Source: Bradyrhizobium erythrophlei (GTDB taxonomy: Bacteria; Pseudomonadota; Alphaproteobacteria; Rhizobiales; Xanthobacteraceae). From it: a DNA stretch of 64,000 nucleotides. Shown here piece by piece: positions 49,900-59,343 of the stretch. Every line of letters starts with the position of its first letter. Position 1 is the first letter of the stretch. Made by a program: the position numbers and the translations under genes. The notes under the pieces were generated by a model. That model did not search any database, was not told the origin of the DNA, and saw only the letters and a list, made by a program, of their open reading frames with translations. Location: contig FSRD01000001.1 of the NCBI GenBank assembly GCA_900129675.1, positions 3,523,501 to 3,587,500 on the forward strand. The letters are read 5' to 3'.

Positions 49900-50037
49900 T
49901 TCGGAATTGCACAATACCGACGAGGACTCCCGATCAAATCGGCGTCCGATCGAACTCATCGACTCCCCAGCCTGCCAGCGATCCCAGACCTCAGACCGCT
50001 GAGCGGATGAGTAGTAGATGTAACGTCGTTGCTTCAT
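49900..50037 (-). pseudogene. N-terminal fragment of an IS30-family transposase
   Basis: From ATG 50037 the minus-strand frame reads KQRRYIYYSSAQRSEVWDRW then QAGESMSSIGRRFDRESSSV. This is the helix-turn-helix start of IS30 transposases (R.Y..YT..Q..E.WDRW..GES...IGR...R..SS). The similarity ends at about 49915. The catalytic domain is missing. Confidence 0.7.
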
Positions 50038-50322
50038 GGTCGACACTCCATCTTGCTAAAAGATTAGTGTGTTGCGCTGACCTGTTGAACCCGCCGTCCA
50101 AACTCGGAAGTCGGCAGGTCGTTGGCGCGAAGTCCGCTTATGCCCGTGTGAGCGGACATCGTCAGACCAGCTGGTCAGGTCCGATAAGGGTCTCATTAGC
50201 GAACTTCGGGAGGCTCAGTTGTGACGTCCGCGCTTCTCCCGATAGCGGAAATCACTGGCCGCGAGTGTGACGTCCGCTAAGTGCCGATTTTCGGCACCGC
50301 CCTGGACACGCTACCATGACAT
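50038..50322. other. intergenic region
   Basis: No gene is recognised. The words GTCCGCT and GTGACGTCCGC near 50122, 50225 and 50270 are short pieces of rhizobial intergenic repeats. Confidence 0.35.
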
Positions 50323-50592
50323 GTGGTCGCGCTCATGGAGGAGGCGGTCAGCCGTGACTGGGCGGCGTTCTCGCAAGGAGAAGCCTTGCGCCGCAATATC
50401 GAGTGGCTCGATCTGGTCCGCTCTGACGAACTCAAACGTAAGCTCGTGCCATTGGTCGAGGCATTCGAGCGCGATGCATACCGCCCCGCCTCGTCAATTG
50501 AGGAAACTTTCAGCGCTGCGCCGACATTTTGCGACGTGTCTCGACACAAATTGATGCTCGTCGGTCTAAAAAGGAATATCCGATCAGTGTGA
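50323..50592 (+). CDS. hypothetical protein, possibly a fragment
   Basis: A GTG start at 50323 gives an 89-residue acidic helical protein: MEEAVSRDWAAFSQGEALRR then NIEWLDLVRSDELKRKLVPL. An in-frame stop lies just upstream and no good ribosome site is seen; ATG 50335 (MEEAV) is an alternative start. The composition looks coding, but the family is unknown. It overlaps the end of the stress-protein gene on the opposite strand by nine bases. Confidence 0.4.
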   Translation: MVALMEEAVSRDWAAFSQGEALRRNIEWLDLVRSDELKRKLVPLVEAFERDAYRPASSIEETFSAAPTFCDVSRHKLMLVGLKRNIRSV

Positions 50593-51408
50593 CATCAATG
50601 TGGGTTTGGTCATCGAGGCAAGCATACCACGTGTCGTCCCGCCAAGAATAAATTCCCGCAGCCGGGAATGCCCGTACCCGCCCATGACAATGAGATCGGG
50701 ATCCGTATCGGCTGCATATGACAGGATTGCATTTGAAACATCGATCTTGCTGACGGGAATGCGCTCGATCGTGACGTTTACTCCGTGACGCGTCATATGG
50801 GTCGCGATATCCGCACCCGGAAGGTCTGCGCTTTTCGCGCTCTGAATGTCCGCAACAACAATACTCGCCTTGCCGGAGCGAGTAAGAAACGGCATGGCAT
50901 CGGCGACGGCTCGCGCGGCTGCCCGGCTGCCATCCCAGCACACCATGACATGATTGAGTTTGAGGCGGTCTTTCTGAATAAAGGGAACGATGAGCACCGG
51001 TCTTCCGGATTCGAACAGCGCCGCCTCAATGGCGATATTTTTGGTCGGATGATCTCTGCTGCTTTCAAATTGGCCAATGACGGAAAGATCGAATCGTCTT
51101 GCGATATGCGCAAACTGGGTCGGTGCGTCGCCAATGCCAGCTTCAAGCCTGCGCGTTTCGGCTGAAATGCCGGCGCGACGGGTCGCCTCGTCAAACGCGA
51201 CGACCACGGACTCCGCGCGTTCCTGAGCTTCTGCTTGCTGGGCTCGGCTAAAGTTAGCCGGCAAGCCAACGCCACCAGCCATTACCGGGTAGGCAAAGAC
51301 GATCCCCACGATGTGTGCGCCGAATGTTTCCGCAACCGATAAGGCGTAATTGGAAACGCCATCTTGCAATGTCCTGTAGGACAGGTTGACAACAATATCC
51401 TTGATCAT
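50584..51408 (-). CDS. tandem universal stress protein (UspA family)
   Basis: The 274-residue protein consists of two Usp domains. Domain 1 runs from IKDIVVNLSYRTLQDGVSNY to SVIGQFESSRDHPTKNIAIE, with a weak nucleotide loop. Domain 2 starts HVMVCWDGSRAAARAVADAM and ends with the ATP-binding pattern LIVMGGYGHSRLREFILGGT then TRGMLASM (G-2x-G-9x-G(S/T)). Tandem Usps of this kind are induced by low oxygen or starvation in many bacteria. No FixK-type box is seen directly upstream. Confidence 0.9.
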   Translation of the reverse strand: MIKDIVVNLSYRTLQDGVSNYALSVAETFGAHIVGIVFAYPVMAGGVGLPANFSRAQQAEAQERAESVVVAFDEATRRAGISAETRRLEAGIGDAPTQFAHIARRFDLSVIGQFESSRDHPTKNIAIEAALFESGRPVLIVPFIQKDRLKLNHVMVCWDGSRAAARAVADAMPFLTRSGKASIVVADIQSAKSADLPGADIATHMTRHGVNVTIERIPVSKIDVSNAILSYAADTDPDLIVMGGYGHSRLREFILGGTTRGMLASMTKPTLMSH

Positions 51409-51913
51409 GTGTCTGCCTCCAGTTCGGTGATCGCCTCCCTTTTTTTATAACAATATAGTAATAGCTTTCGGCGCCCCCAAGTGCCAGCTTTCATTGTTCA
51501 CGGTCGACTTGGTGAGGGCATTGGCGGGACCCGAGACGCTACGGAAAAATATGCTATTGCTCCGAATAAAAGGTAGCGATGATCAGGGCGCAGGGACCAA
51601 GAATGGTTTTTCGCCTCGATCGGATCGCATCCGGCTCCGGGCGCTGACGCGTCCACAAATTCAGCGAACTTGGCGTAATCGCCGAGGGTGAAATCCTTGC
51701 CGCCCGCAGGATCGCTGCGACCGCGAAGGCCCTCGGCATTTCACGCTTCGACATGAAATACAGTGAGGGGCGCGCTTTCTCACGACAAACTCAGGCGTAG
51801 CCTGGAGCTCTAGGGTAGCAAGGGTAATTCCGGTTTGACCCAACACGCTCGCCCTTGACGTTATTATCCCGCGCAAATCCGCGCGCAGGACCGTCGCTTG
51901 CGTTGGCGCGCTG
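51409..51913. other. intergenic region with an unidentified coding remnant
   Basis: An open plus-strand stretch from about 51650 to the TAG at 51798-51800 reads KFSELGVIAEGEILAARRIA then KALGISRFDMKYSEGRAF. It looks coding and ends naturally but has no start, so it is probably the 3' end of a lost gene. I do not recognise it. Confidence 0.35.
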
Positions 51914-53284
51914 CTACGGCCGCGACCATCGAAACTGTCCCGGTGTGATGCCGAGAATCTGACGAAAATGACGCGCGAGATGGCTTTGGTCGGAAAAGCC
52001 TACGGCGTATGCAATCTCCGACAGTGAAAGAGCCGTGTGAGCCAGCATCTCCTGCGCTCGTTCGACCCGCTTCTGGGTGAGATAGTGGTGCGGGGTAAAG
52101 CCGGTGGATTGCTTAAATTCTCTTGCGAAATGATGTATTGACAGCCCCGCGACGGCGGCCAGCGTTGCCAGATCCATACTGTCGCCCAAGTGCGCCTCGA
52201 CAAATTCTCGGACTCGACGCATGGCGCTGGGCGCGAGTCCGCCATGTGCTTGCGGCGCTAACGCCATCTTAGCAAGGGAGCCGATCACGTCGAGGCGCGG
52301 ACGCATGTGCAGTGCGACATTCGTTGCGTCGCGCCAAGCGGTGTGGACCGGCGGCGTTACGAGCGCAGACCGGCTGTCATTACTGCCAGCGATCACCAAT
52401 CGCGTACTAATGTCGGCCCTGTCCCTGCGTCGAAAGAGGTCCAGGTCTGGTTCGAATATCGTCCAGAGACTGACACCGGCCTGCAGCCCACGATCATCGA
52501 GCAAGAGGGACATACGTGCGGAACGGTTTGCGCCGACAATGCGCTGATTACCGTCCACCGCCAGCAACATGCCAAGTTCGCCCTCCTCTCGCGGCGCAAT
52601 CGCCAGGATCCACTCGTGATGGAAATGCTCGCGGAAAAATCGCTCCTCGACGGTGCGCGCCGAATTTACCGTGAGTGCGCCCGTCAGAGCGTGCGCTCGT
52701 TCCGATCGGTGGGGATCGATAGCCGATACGTCCAAGACCGCCATCAGCCTTCCGTCGACGCCGAATATGGGCGCGCCGGAGCAGCTCAAATTCATATGTC
52801 GCGATCTGAAGTGCTGGCTTCTGTGAACGGTGACGGGCCGCTCTTCGGCGATGCACGTGCCGATACCGTTCGTACCCTCGATCTCCTCGGACCAGACGCC
52901 GCCGAGCCATGTTCCCCAGTATTCAAACCCGCTCGCCTCCACATCTTCGCCGCGATGCTCGATTGCAACACCCGCCGTGTCACAGAATAGAATGGTATAT
53001 CCGGCCTCGCGAACCACTTTGTATAGTCGGTCAATCTCCTCTTGCGCGCTGAAGATAAGCTTACCAAGCGGTTCGCGAAGCTCTCTCAACTCACCACACG
53101 TAAGGATGCGTGGGGCGCTGCCATCTGCAGGATCAATGCCGTATCTGGTCGCGGAACGGCACCACGAGGTTGAAAACTGCTCGATGTCTGGCGTAGGCGT
53201 CGCTCCCTCTGCCACCGAATAAGCGAGTTCGGCGTGCTGCGCGAAAGTCCGGATCGAGTTTGCTGGGCGCTCCAACGTTCCCAT
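51914..53284 (-). CDS. GAF-domain transcription regulator with AraC-type DNA-binding domain
   Basis: The 456-residue protein begins like AcoR-type activators: SWCRSATRYGIDPADGSAPR, RLYKVVREAGYTILFCDTAG and SEEIEGTNGIGTCIAEERPV then SGAPIFGVDGRLMAVLDVSA (GAF). It lacks the usual AAA+ module. It ends in an AraC/XylS helix-turn-helix pair: MDLATLAAVAGLSIHHFARE and LSLSEIAYAVGFSDQSHLAR then HFRQILGITPGQFR. The protein presumably senses a small molecule and activates a catabolic operon. ATG 53284 with AGGTGG upstream is preferred over 53452. No obvious target operon is adjacent. Confidence 0.87.
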   Translation of the reverse strand: MGTLERPANSIRTFAQHAELAYSVAEGATPTPDIEQFSTSWCRSATRYGIDPADGSAPRILTCGELRELREPLGKLIFSAQEEIDRLYKVVREAGYTILFCDTAGVAIEHRGEDVEASGFEYWGTWLGGVWSEEIEGTNGIGTCIAEERPVTVHRSQHFRSRHMNLSCSGAPIFGVDGRLMAVLDVSAIDPHRSERAHALTGALTVNSARTVEERFFREHFHHEWILAIAPREEGELGMLLAVDGNQRIVGANRSARMSLLLDDRGLQAGVSLWTIFEPDLDLFRRRDRADISTRLVIAGSNDSRSALVTPPVHTAWRDATNVALHMRPRLDVIGSLAKMALAPQAHGGLAPSAMRRVREFVEAHLGDSMDLATLAAVAGLSIHHFAREFKQSTGFTPHHYLTQKRVERAQEMLAHTALSLSEIAYAVGFSDQSHLARHFRQILGITPGQFRWSRP

Positions 53285-53785
53285 CACACCACCTACTCTA
53301 AGATGGAATCGTAGCTGGGAGCTATCGGGCCTCTCGCGTCCGACAGCGGCATAGATAAATCGAGCCCGCTGGGCGGTGGTACTATTCCTTGGAGGCGCCG
53401 CAGTCGGCTTGCCCATGGGTTGTCGAATTCGATTCCAGAATATTCCCCTCAAATCCTTCCCTCAAGAGGAGAAATCGCCGATCCGGATGCGATCTCTTGG
53501 AAGGTCCGGAACCGCGAAACCATGCTGTCCCGCAGCAAGCGGCTATCGCGCGACGACAAAAAAGCAATGGCATCCCCGACATATCAAATCCGTTCAAGAG
53601 GCGTTCGAATAACCGTGAAATTGTACTGCCACATTTTGAGAGGGCATCACAGCAGAGTTGTTACTGAACCGCGGTGAGCGGACGAACCAGCTCCTCCCTG
53701 AAGGGCGCTGCGATAGGCGATTAGGAAGGGAACACGGCGGGATGCTCACCAAGCACTATCCACGCAAGGCCCAGAGGAGGCCAAA
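53285..53785. other. intergenic region between the regulator and the Cys-rich protein
   Basis: Several open frames over 53376-53677 overlap on both strands and show no ribosome site or known family. I find no promoter that I can defend. Confidence 0.35.
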
Positions 53786-53971
53786 ATGTTCAATAGCTCC
53801 CAATATCTTCAACATGGCACAGCGAAGCGGTGCGCCATCTGTGACGGAAAGTTTGGTCTCGTCCGGTACTACTCCTGCCGAACTGGCCTTTGTTCAAAGA
53901 AGTGCGTTGCTCGCTTCAAGGCCCGCCAGGAGGGCGACCGCAGATGGTTACGCCGACCTCAGGCGGCCTGA
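53786..53971 (+). CDS. small cysteine-rich protein
   Basis: The 61-residue product FNSSQYLQHGTAKRCAICDG then KFGLVRYYSCRTGLCSKKCV contains CAIC and CSKKC, a likely treble-clef or zinc finger, and ends in a basic tail. GAGGAGG stands at good spacing. I remember near-identical short proteins in Bradyrhizobium with no role assigned. It lies 80 bases upstream of rpoH. Confidence 0.75.
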   Translation: MFNSSQYLQHGTAKRCAICDGKFGLVRYYSCRTGLCSKKCVARFKARQEGDRRWLRRPQAA

Positions 53972-54051
53972 CCAAGTGTTGCAGGCTCATAGGAAGACTT
54001 GGAACCATCCGTCCTTTGATTGATGCCAGCCTTGGTGGAGGAGGAACCAAT

Positions 54052-55005
54052 ATGAGCATTGATGGCACCCCGACAGAATATGCTGTTCAAGCCAATCCCC
54101 CGACGTTCCAAGACCGGCGACAATTGGCGTCGGCAAGAAAGAAACCCGGTGCGAGCTATCTGGAAGGTATCCGGCGGTTTGCGATGCTCGAAAGAGACCA
54201 GGAATACATGCTCGCCAAACGCTGGCGCGAGCACGGTGATCGCAATGCAGCGAATCAGCTTGTCACAAGCCATATGCGTCTCGCCGTTAAAGTCGCCATG
54301 AATTATCGCGGCTATGGCTTACCTGTCTCCGAAATCATCTCCGAAGGCAACGTCGGCCTGTTGCAGGCGCTCGACCGCTTTGAACCCGACCGAGGTTTTC
54401 GTTTCTCGACTTATGCGCTGTGGTGGATCAGGGCCGCGATACAGGACTACATCCTGCGATCCTGGTCACTTGTGAAAATAGGCACCACCGCAAGCCAAAA
54501 AAAGCTCTTCTTCAAGCTACGATCGGCAAAAAACAAGATCGTGGCAATGCAAAGCGGCGACATGCACCCCGATCAGGTGACGCGGATTGCCAAAGACTTC
54601 GGCGTTACATATCAGGAGGTGGTTGACATGAACCGGCGCCTTGGTAGCGACACATCGCTTAATGCGCCCGTACATCATGAGGGGGGCGAGGCCGGTGAGT
54701 GGCAGGACTACCTCGTTGATCAGTTGCCCTCGCCGGAAGTACTCCTCGCCGCGCGTGATGAGACGGATCACCAGCATAAAGCGCTAATCCACGCGATCGG
54801 CGTACTCAACCAGCGCGAACGCCGCATCTTCGAGGCGCGGCTTCTGGCCGACGATCCCATAACACTGGAAGACCTCGCGGAAGAGTTCAACGTGTCACGG
54901 GAGCGCGTCCGGCAAATCGAGACGCGTGCGTTTGAAAAGGTGCGGCATGCTGCCCAGAAACACTTCGGAAAAACACCGACGCCTGTGGGATCGTGCGCGC
55001 AGTGA
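54052..55005 (+). CDS. rpoH: RNA polymerase sigma-32-type factor (heat-shock sigma)
   Basis: The 317-residue sigma factor has region 2 (MLERDQEYMLAKRWREHGDR, NQLVTSHMRLAVKVAMNYRG, GLPVSEIISEGNVGLLQALD, RFSTYALWWIRAAIQDYILR) and the RpoH box SQKKLFFKLRSAKNKI. Region 4 follows (LNQRERRIFEARLLADDPIT, LEDLAEEFNVSRERVRQIET). It directs polymerase to heat-shock promoters. GGAGGAGG lies ahead of ATG 54052; the longer frame from 53890 overlaps the Cys-rich gene. Rhizobia usually carry two or three rpoH copies, so this may be a secondary one. Confidence 0.93.
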   Translation: MSIDGTPTEYAVQANPPTFQDRRQLASARKKPGASYLEGIRRFAMLERDQEYMLAKRWREHGDRNAANQLVTSHMRLAVKVAMNYRGYGLPVSEIISEGNVGLLQALDRFEPDRGFRFSTYALWWIRAAIQDYILRSWSLVKIGTTASQKKLFFKLRSAKNKIVAMQSGDMHPDQVTRIAKDFGVTYQEVVDMNRRLGSDTSLNAPVHHEGGEAGEWQDYLVDQLPSPEVLLAARDETDHQHKALIHAIGVLNQRERRIFEARLLADDPITLEDLAEEFNVSRERVRQIETRAFEKVRHAAQKHFGKTPTPVGSCAQ

Positions 55006-55333
55006 CAGTAAGACGCAACACTGGAATGCGCGGGAATGGTCTGGGTTTCGAGCCTTAGAGGTGCCCCATGTTGGCGAATTCTCGGTCTCCATGCTTAGCA
55101 TCGCACGGTCTTTTCGACCGGCCTACCTTCGCGCCTGTAGCCGAGCTCGTTGAACGAGAGGGCTCGCTACAGGAGAGTCATATCATTGAGTGGCCGATCC
55201 TAAACCTAGGTATGCTCTTCTCAGCCAAATGTAACGCACGGATGAACCCTCCGTGCAATGGTCTGATCCGCCTCTCTTCGATTAGGCTTAACCGCCGATG
55301 TGTCGTCGGCAAGATGATCCGAGGAGTTCATCG
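55006..55333. other. intergenic region after rpoH
   Basis: No gene is supportable. GAGGAG just before 55334 is the next ribosome site. No terminator-type hairpin is obvious. Confidence 0.35.
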
Positions 55334-55594
55334 ATGAGAATCATGGACGCAAACACGTTGTCAGGTTTTGCCCGCAAGGCGGCGGAGTCAACCTCCGACT
55401 TCGCCAGCGTCGTTCGCAACCTGATCCTCGACGTAAGCGACTGCTACCGGCCAGAAGTGCACTACATGCGTGGCCCCGGTCCGAAATGGCACGCCAAGCA
55501 TCATCAGCCGTGGTTGAGGTTCGATGCTGAAGCCGTACCGCCGGGCGGGCAGCACGACCTGTCGCCTGTATGTGCGCGGTCGCGAGAAGAATAA
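55334..55594 (+). CDS. small hypothetical protein
   Basis: The 86-residue frame from ATG 55334 (GAGGAG eight bases upstream) reads RIMDANTLSGFARKAAESTS then DFASVVRNLILDVSDCYRPE. The first half is helical and looks coding, while the last 25 residues are irregular. It is 30 bases before the exported ClpP-like gene. Unrecognised. Confidence 0.45.
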   Translation: MRIMDANTLSGFARKAAESTSDFASVVRNLILDVSDCYRPEVHYMRGPGPKWHAKHHQPWLRFDAEAVPPGGQHDLSPVCARSREE

Positions 55595-55624
55595 CCCGCC
55601 CCGATAGCCGGCCAAGGTTTCGGA

Positions 55625-56596
55625 ATGATGTTCATGATACGGGTGTTATTGTTTGCCGTCTCGCTCTTAGCCCGCATCTCCGATCGAGCCTCCACTCGCA
55701 CTCGTTGGGCGGCAACCGGAGCTTGGACGCTGCTCGGCGCCGCCTCCCTCTGCATCGCATTGCCCGGCCTGGTGCCTATGCTGGACGGTGCGGCGCATGC
55801 CGGCATCGCGCTCGAAGAACGCAAATTGCCAATGAAGTTTAGCTGGGTCGCTTGCCAGCCGAATTGCCGGGGCTGGGTCAGCGCGGTCGGCATCGTGACC
55901 GCCGACAGTCCAAGGGATTTCGATGAATTCGCGCGCGGCCGACAGCTTGGCGGTGCGACCATCGTGCTGGATTCCGGCGGCGGTTCGGTCAACGATTCGA
56001 TCGCGCTCGGAAGGCGCTGGCGCAATCTCGGGGCGCTTACTACCGTCGGCATCAGCGTCCAGACCAATACCGCGCAGGGCGTTTCTGCCAGTATTGCTCC
56101 CGCGGCGTATTGCGAATCGATGTGCGTGTTTCTACTCCTGTCGGGCAAGACGCGTTACGTGCCCGAGACTGCCCATGTTCGGGTCCATCAGATCTGGATC
56201 GGCGACCGCGCGGATGACGCCAAGGCCGCGACCTACAGCGCAAATGATCTGACAATCGTGGAACGCGATATCGGGCGTCTCGCCAAATACACCTTCGACA
56301 TGGGCGGTGCGGGCGATCTGTTGTCGCTGGCGCTAAACGTGCCGCCGTGGGAAGATCTGCATGAACTGTCTCGGGAAGAATTGCGACTGACCAATCTCGT
56401 CACCACCGATATGGTTGCTCAGCCGGCCAGCCCCAACGCAGCGGTGATCGAACTGACGCCCAAACCGGTGCAGGACCGCTTCGCAAGCAGTGCGCTTACG
56501 ACCGAAACAAATCGAGAGCCGGCGAAATCAACCAAGACGGCTGAAGCTATGGGGCCGACGAGCGGCATGATGGCGGCCCCGCCTGGGCGAGAGTAG
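55625..56596 (+). CDS. exported ClpP-like protein (COG3904 type)
   Basis: The 323-residue protein has an N-terminal signal anchor (WTLLGAASLCIALPGLVPML at about 35-54). It then has a ClpP/crotonase-like core: ATIVLDSGGGSVNDSIALGR, RNLGALTTVGISV, a catalytic-Ser region CESMCVFLLLSGKTRYV (nucleophile in ESM) and HVRVHQIWIGD with a candidate His. This matches predicted periplasmic ClpP-fold proteins of unknown substrate found in rhizobia. The last 60 residues are disordered and Pro/Ala/Thr-rich. It is monocistronic or follows the small gene at 55334. Confidence 0.75.
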   Translation: MMFMIRVLLFAVSLLARISDRASTRTRWAATGAWTLLGAASLCIALPGLVPMLDGAAHAGIALEERKLPMKFSWVACQPNCRGWVSAVGIVTADSPRDFDEFARGRQLGGATIVLDSGGGSVNDSIALGRRWRNLGALTTVGISVQTNTAQGVSASIAPAAYCESMCVFLLLSGKTRYVPETAHVRVHQIWIGDRADDAKAATYSANDLTIVERDIGRLAKYTFDMGGAGDLLSLALNVPPWEDLHELSREELRLTNLVTTDMVAQPASPNAAVIELTPKPVQDRFASSALTTETNREPAKSTKTAEAMGPTSGMMAAPPGRE

Positions 56597-57183
56597 CGGG
56601 TAGCCCTCTCTGCGGAACTACTCTGGGCTTCCCAGAAAGCCAACAAAGGCGAAGCGGAATTTTCACCGCGATTTCCGAAGTAGGTCATGAACTGACTTTA
56701 AGGGAGCGTCCGGTTGTGGCGCAAATCGGCCATTCGTCGAAAAGCCGACTTCAGCTATGCGGCATGAACGGACATGCGAGTCTGCGTGAATGGGCTAGAC
56801 CATCTATCGCCCTTCTTGGAAGGTCGTCCTCCGCCAGACGCCCCGATGTCGGCGACGTTTGCGAAGCTATTCTCTGTGCCCGCGATCTGGTGACCTTGCT
56901 GACCATTTCAGTGGCAGCATGCTGGTGAAAACCACTAATCGCAGCGCGAGATCAGCTGTGCAGTTCAACCGAAGGCCGGCGCTTGATGAAGTAAGTGAGG
57001 TCGACGAGTTCGTCGGCGCCGGCCATGACGCCTCCGCCATAGGGGGCGCCATACCCGGTTGCGCAAGCGGTTCTTGATCGCGCAACATCTTGTCTTCCCG
57101 TTGCGCTGTAATCCGCAGCTCGTTCTCCTTCCATGCGAGGTCGCCACCATGGCAGACGGCGAAGTGGTAGCGCTTTCCAAGTG
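56597..57183. other. intergenic region with a minus-strand remnant
   Basis: The minus-strand frame at 56952-57134 ends GAPYGGGVMAGADELVDLTY then FIKRRPSVELHS, which looks like a true protein C-terminus. No credible upstream part is present in the same frame, so it is probably a fragment. GTGGCGCAAATCGGCCATTCG at about 56716 is another copy of the dispersed (T/G)GGC(A/G)C(G/A)AA..GG word. Confidence 0.35.
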
Positions 57184-59343
57184 TTACTCGGCCGCGGCTG
57201 CTGGCTCGGCGATCGCTACTTCGACCAGCGTGTCCGAGAATGTCGGAGCCCTTCCGAGATCCGCATAGGCGCCGGGATTGAGAGCGTTCACCGTAGCTTT
57301 CGCTCGGCTCGGGTCGCGCCAATATCCTAGGGGTGCGACAACAAGCCCTTGCATGACCTCAGCGCTTACCTTCGCAATTGCTTCGAAGCTGCCGCGATCG
57401 TTAAAGATCCGTACTGCGCTTCCCTCGCCGATGTTCCGTGCGATTGCATCTCTTGGATTGACAAGCACGACCTGCTCGCCCGCGTGATGCAGTTGAGCCG
57501 GCAGATTGCCATAGCAGGAATTGAGGAAAGCGTGACTCTTCGGCGAGATCACGTTGAGGGGGTATTTCGTCGCCAATCGCGCGTTGGTCGCCGGCGACTC
57601 TCGTGGTGGAATGTAGGTTGGTAATGCGTCCACCGGCTCGCCCGCTTGAAACTCATTCGAGCCCTGGCGGAACAACGGTAGGACAAAGTTGCCGCCCGCG
57701 GCCATCGACGCCTTGAACTCGCACTTGCCCGATGGAGTGAGGAAGTGACCCGCTGCATGCGGCGCGTACGTGTCGGGTGTTCCAACGTTGAGACGCGCCC
57801 ATCCTTTCTCCCTTAGAAGATCCATTGTAATCCCCTGAAGAGCTGGACTCGCCCAATCCAGAGCGTCAAACGCGATCTCTTCGTCGCTGCGTTGCCATTG
57901 CCGGTCATCGAAGCCCATGGTGCGGGCAAGTCGCCGGAACAGCTCCGTGTTGGGGACCGCCTCGCCGAGTGGCTCGATCGCCTGTTGATTCAGCGACAGA
58001 TACAGATGCCCCCAGGAGAACATGATGTCGAACTGCTCCAGCTGCGTGGTAGCGGGGAGAACGATGTCTGCGTACCAGGCCGTGTCAGTGAGGAACTGCT
58101 CGCTCACCACGGTAAAAAGGTCTTCGCGCTCGAGACCTCGGATAATCTTGTCCTGTTCCGGGACGACAATCGCAGGATTGGAGTTGTAGACGAACAAGGA
58201 TTTAATGGGCGGATCGAGCTTGTCTTCATCCAAGAGCACCGGGCCGAGGCGCCACTGATTCAGCACGCGCGTTCCGGGCTTGATCCAATCCGGTCGCATC
58301 AGCTTTTCCCATTTGACCGGGAAGGCCCAAATTGGCAGCTGCAAGATGCCGCCACCAACTCGGCGCCACGCACCGACGAGGGCCGGAAGACACGCGGCAG
58401 CGCGCACCGTCTGGCCGCCGCCTGCGTGGCGTTCGATCGCGACTCCGATACGGATCACGCTCGGCTGAGTGGTCGCGTATTCTCGAGCTAGGGTTCTGAT
58501 GTCCTGTGGCGAAATGGCGGTGATATCCGCGACCCGCTCGGGCGAGTAGGCTTGGACGCGCTCCCGAAGCTCCTCGAACCCCTCGGTATAGTTCTCCACG
58601 TACTCGCGATCGATCAAATCCTCGCTGATGATAACGTTCATCATAGCCATCGCGAGCGCCGCGTCGGTGCCTGGTCGGATAGGAATGTGCCAGTCGGCTT
58701 CGCGGGCTGTCCGCGTTTTGACAGGATCGATCACGACCAGCTTTGCGCCCCTGCTCTTCGCCTCCGCGATAAACGGCCAGTGGTGCAAATTGGTACTGAT
58801 CGTATTGCACGCCCATAGAATGATGTATTTCGAATGCTTGAAGCTCTCTGGGTCCATGCCGGGAGAGGGACCTATCGTCATGAAATAGGCCGTGCAGGAA
58901 CCTGAATCACAGAAGGTCCGCTCGCTAATGGTGGCGCCAAGCCTGTTAAAGAAGGCGTCACCCACATTGAGCCCGTTAAGGATGCCCTCGGTGCCCAAAT
59001 AGCTATATGGCAGGATCGCGGTTGGCCCATAGTTGCCGATGATCCCGGTCCAGCGGTCGCGGATCATTTCGATGGCTTCGTGCCAGCTGATACGCTCGAA
59101 CTGTCCGGTCCCTTTCGGTCCGGAGCGCTTGAGCGGGTGGAGCACTCTATCCGGGCTGTAGACCCGCTGTTCGTAGTTGTTGACTTTTACACACAGCCCT
59201 CCACGAGTGAAGGGGTGCTCGGGGTCACCACGTACCGCGACCGCGCGTCCATCTTCCACAGTCACGAGCATCGCGCAGGTGTCTGGGCAATCATGTGGGC
59301 ATGCAGCGCGAACCACTGTCCGCCGCTCGGAAGCGCTCGCCAT
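57184..59343 (-). CDS. molybdopterin-dependent oxidoreductase catalytic subunit (DMSO reductase family)
   Basis: The 719-residue enzyme starts at ATG 59343 (GGGAGGAG upstream). The N-terminal 4Fe-4S motif is ACPHDCPDTCAMLVTVEDGR, with a fourth Cys in RGGLCVKVN. The molybdopterin domains follow: RISWHEAIEMIRDRWTGIIG, GATISERTFCDSGSCTAYFM (metal-ligand region), SKYIILWACNTISTNLHHWP, and AKLVVIDPVKTRTAREADWH. The C-terminal MGD-binding part has FHT-like SPKSHAFLNSCYGNLPAQLH and NPRDAIARNIGEGSAVRIFN. No signal peptide is seen, so it is probably cytoplasmic. No Fe-S or membrane subunit follows, so its redox partner is elsewhere. The substrate is unknown. Confidence 0.9.
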   Translation of the reverse strand: MASASERRTVVRAACPHDCPDTCAMLVTVEDGRAVAVRGDPEHPFTRGGLCVKVNNYEQRVYSPDRVLHPLKRSGPKGTGQFERISWHEAIEMIRDRWTGIIGNYGPTAILPYSYLGTEGILNGLNVGDAFFNRLGATISERTFCDSGSCTAYFMTIGPSPGMDPESFKHSKYIILWACNTISTNLHHWPFIAEAKSRGAKLVVIDPVKTRTAREADWHIPIRPGTDAALAMAMMNVIISEDLIDREYVENYTEGFEELRERVQAYSPERVADITAISPQDIRTLAREYATTQPSVIRIGVAIERHAGGGQTVRAAACLPALVGAWRRVGGGILQLPIWAFPVKWEKLMRPDWIKPGTRVLNQWRLGPVLLDEDKLDPPIKSLFVYNSNPAIVVPEQDKIIRGLEREDLFTVVSEQFLTDTAWYADIVLPATTQLEQFDIMFSWGHLYLSLNQQAIEPLGEAVPNTELFRRLARTMGFDDRQWQRSDEEIAFDALDWASPALQGITMDLLREKGWARLNVGTPDTYAPHAAGHFLTPSGKCEFKASMAAGGNFVLPLFRQGSNEFQAGEPVDALPTYIPPRESPATNARLATKYPLNVISPKSHAFLNSCYGNLPAQLHHAGEQVVLVNPRDAIARNIGEGSAVRIFNDRGSFEAIAKVSAEVMQGLVVAPLGYWRDPSRAKATVNALNPGAYADLGRAPTFSDTLVEVAIAEPAAAAE

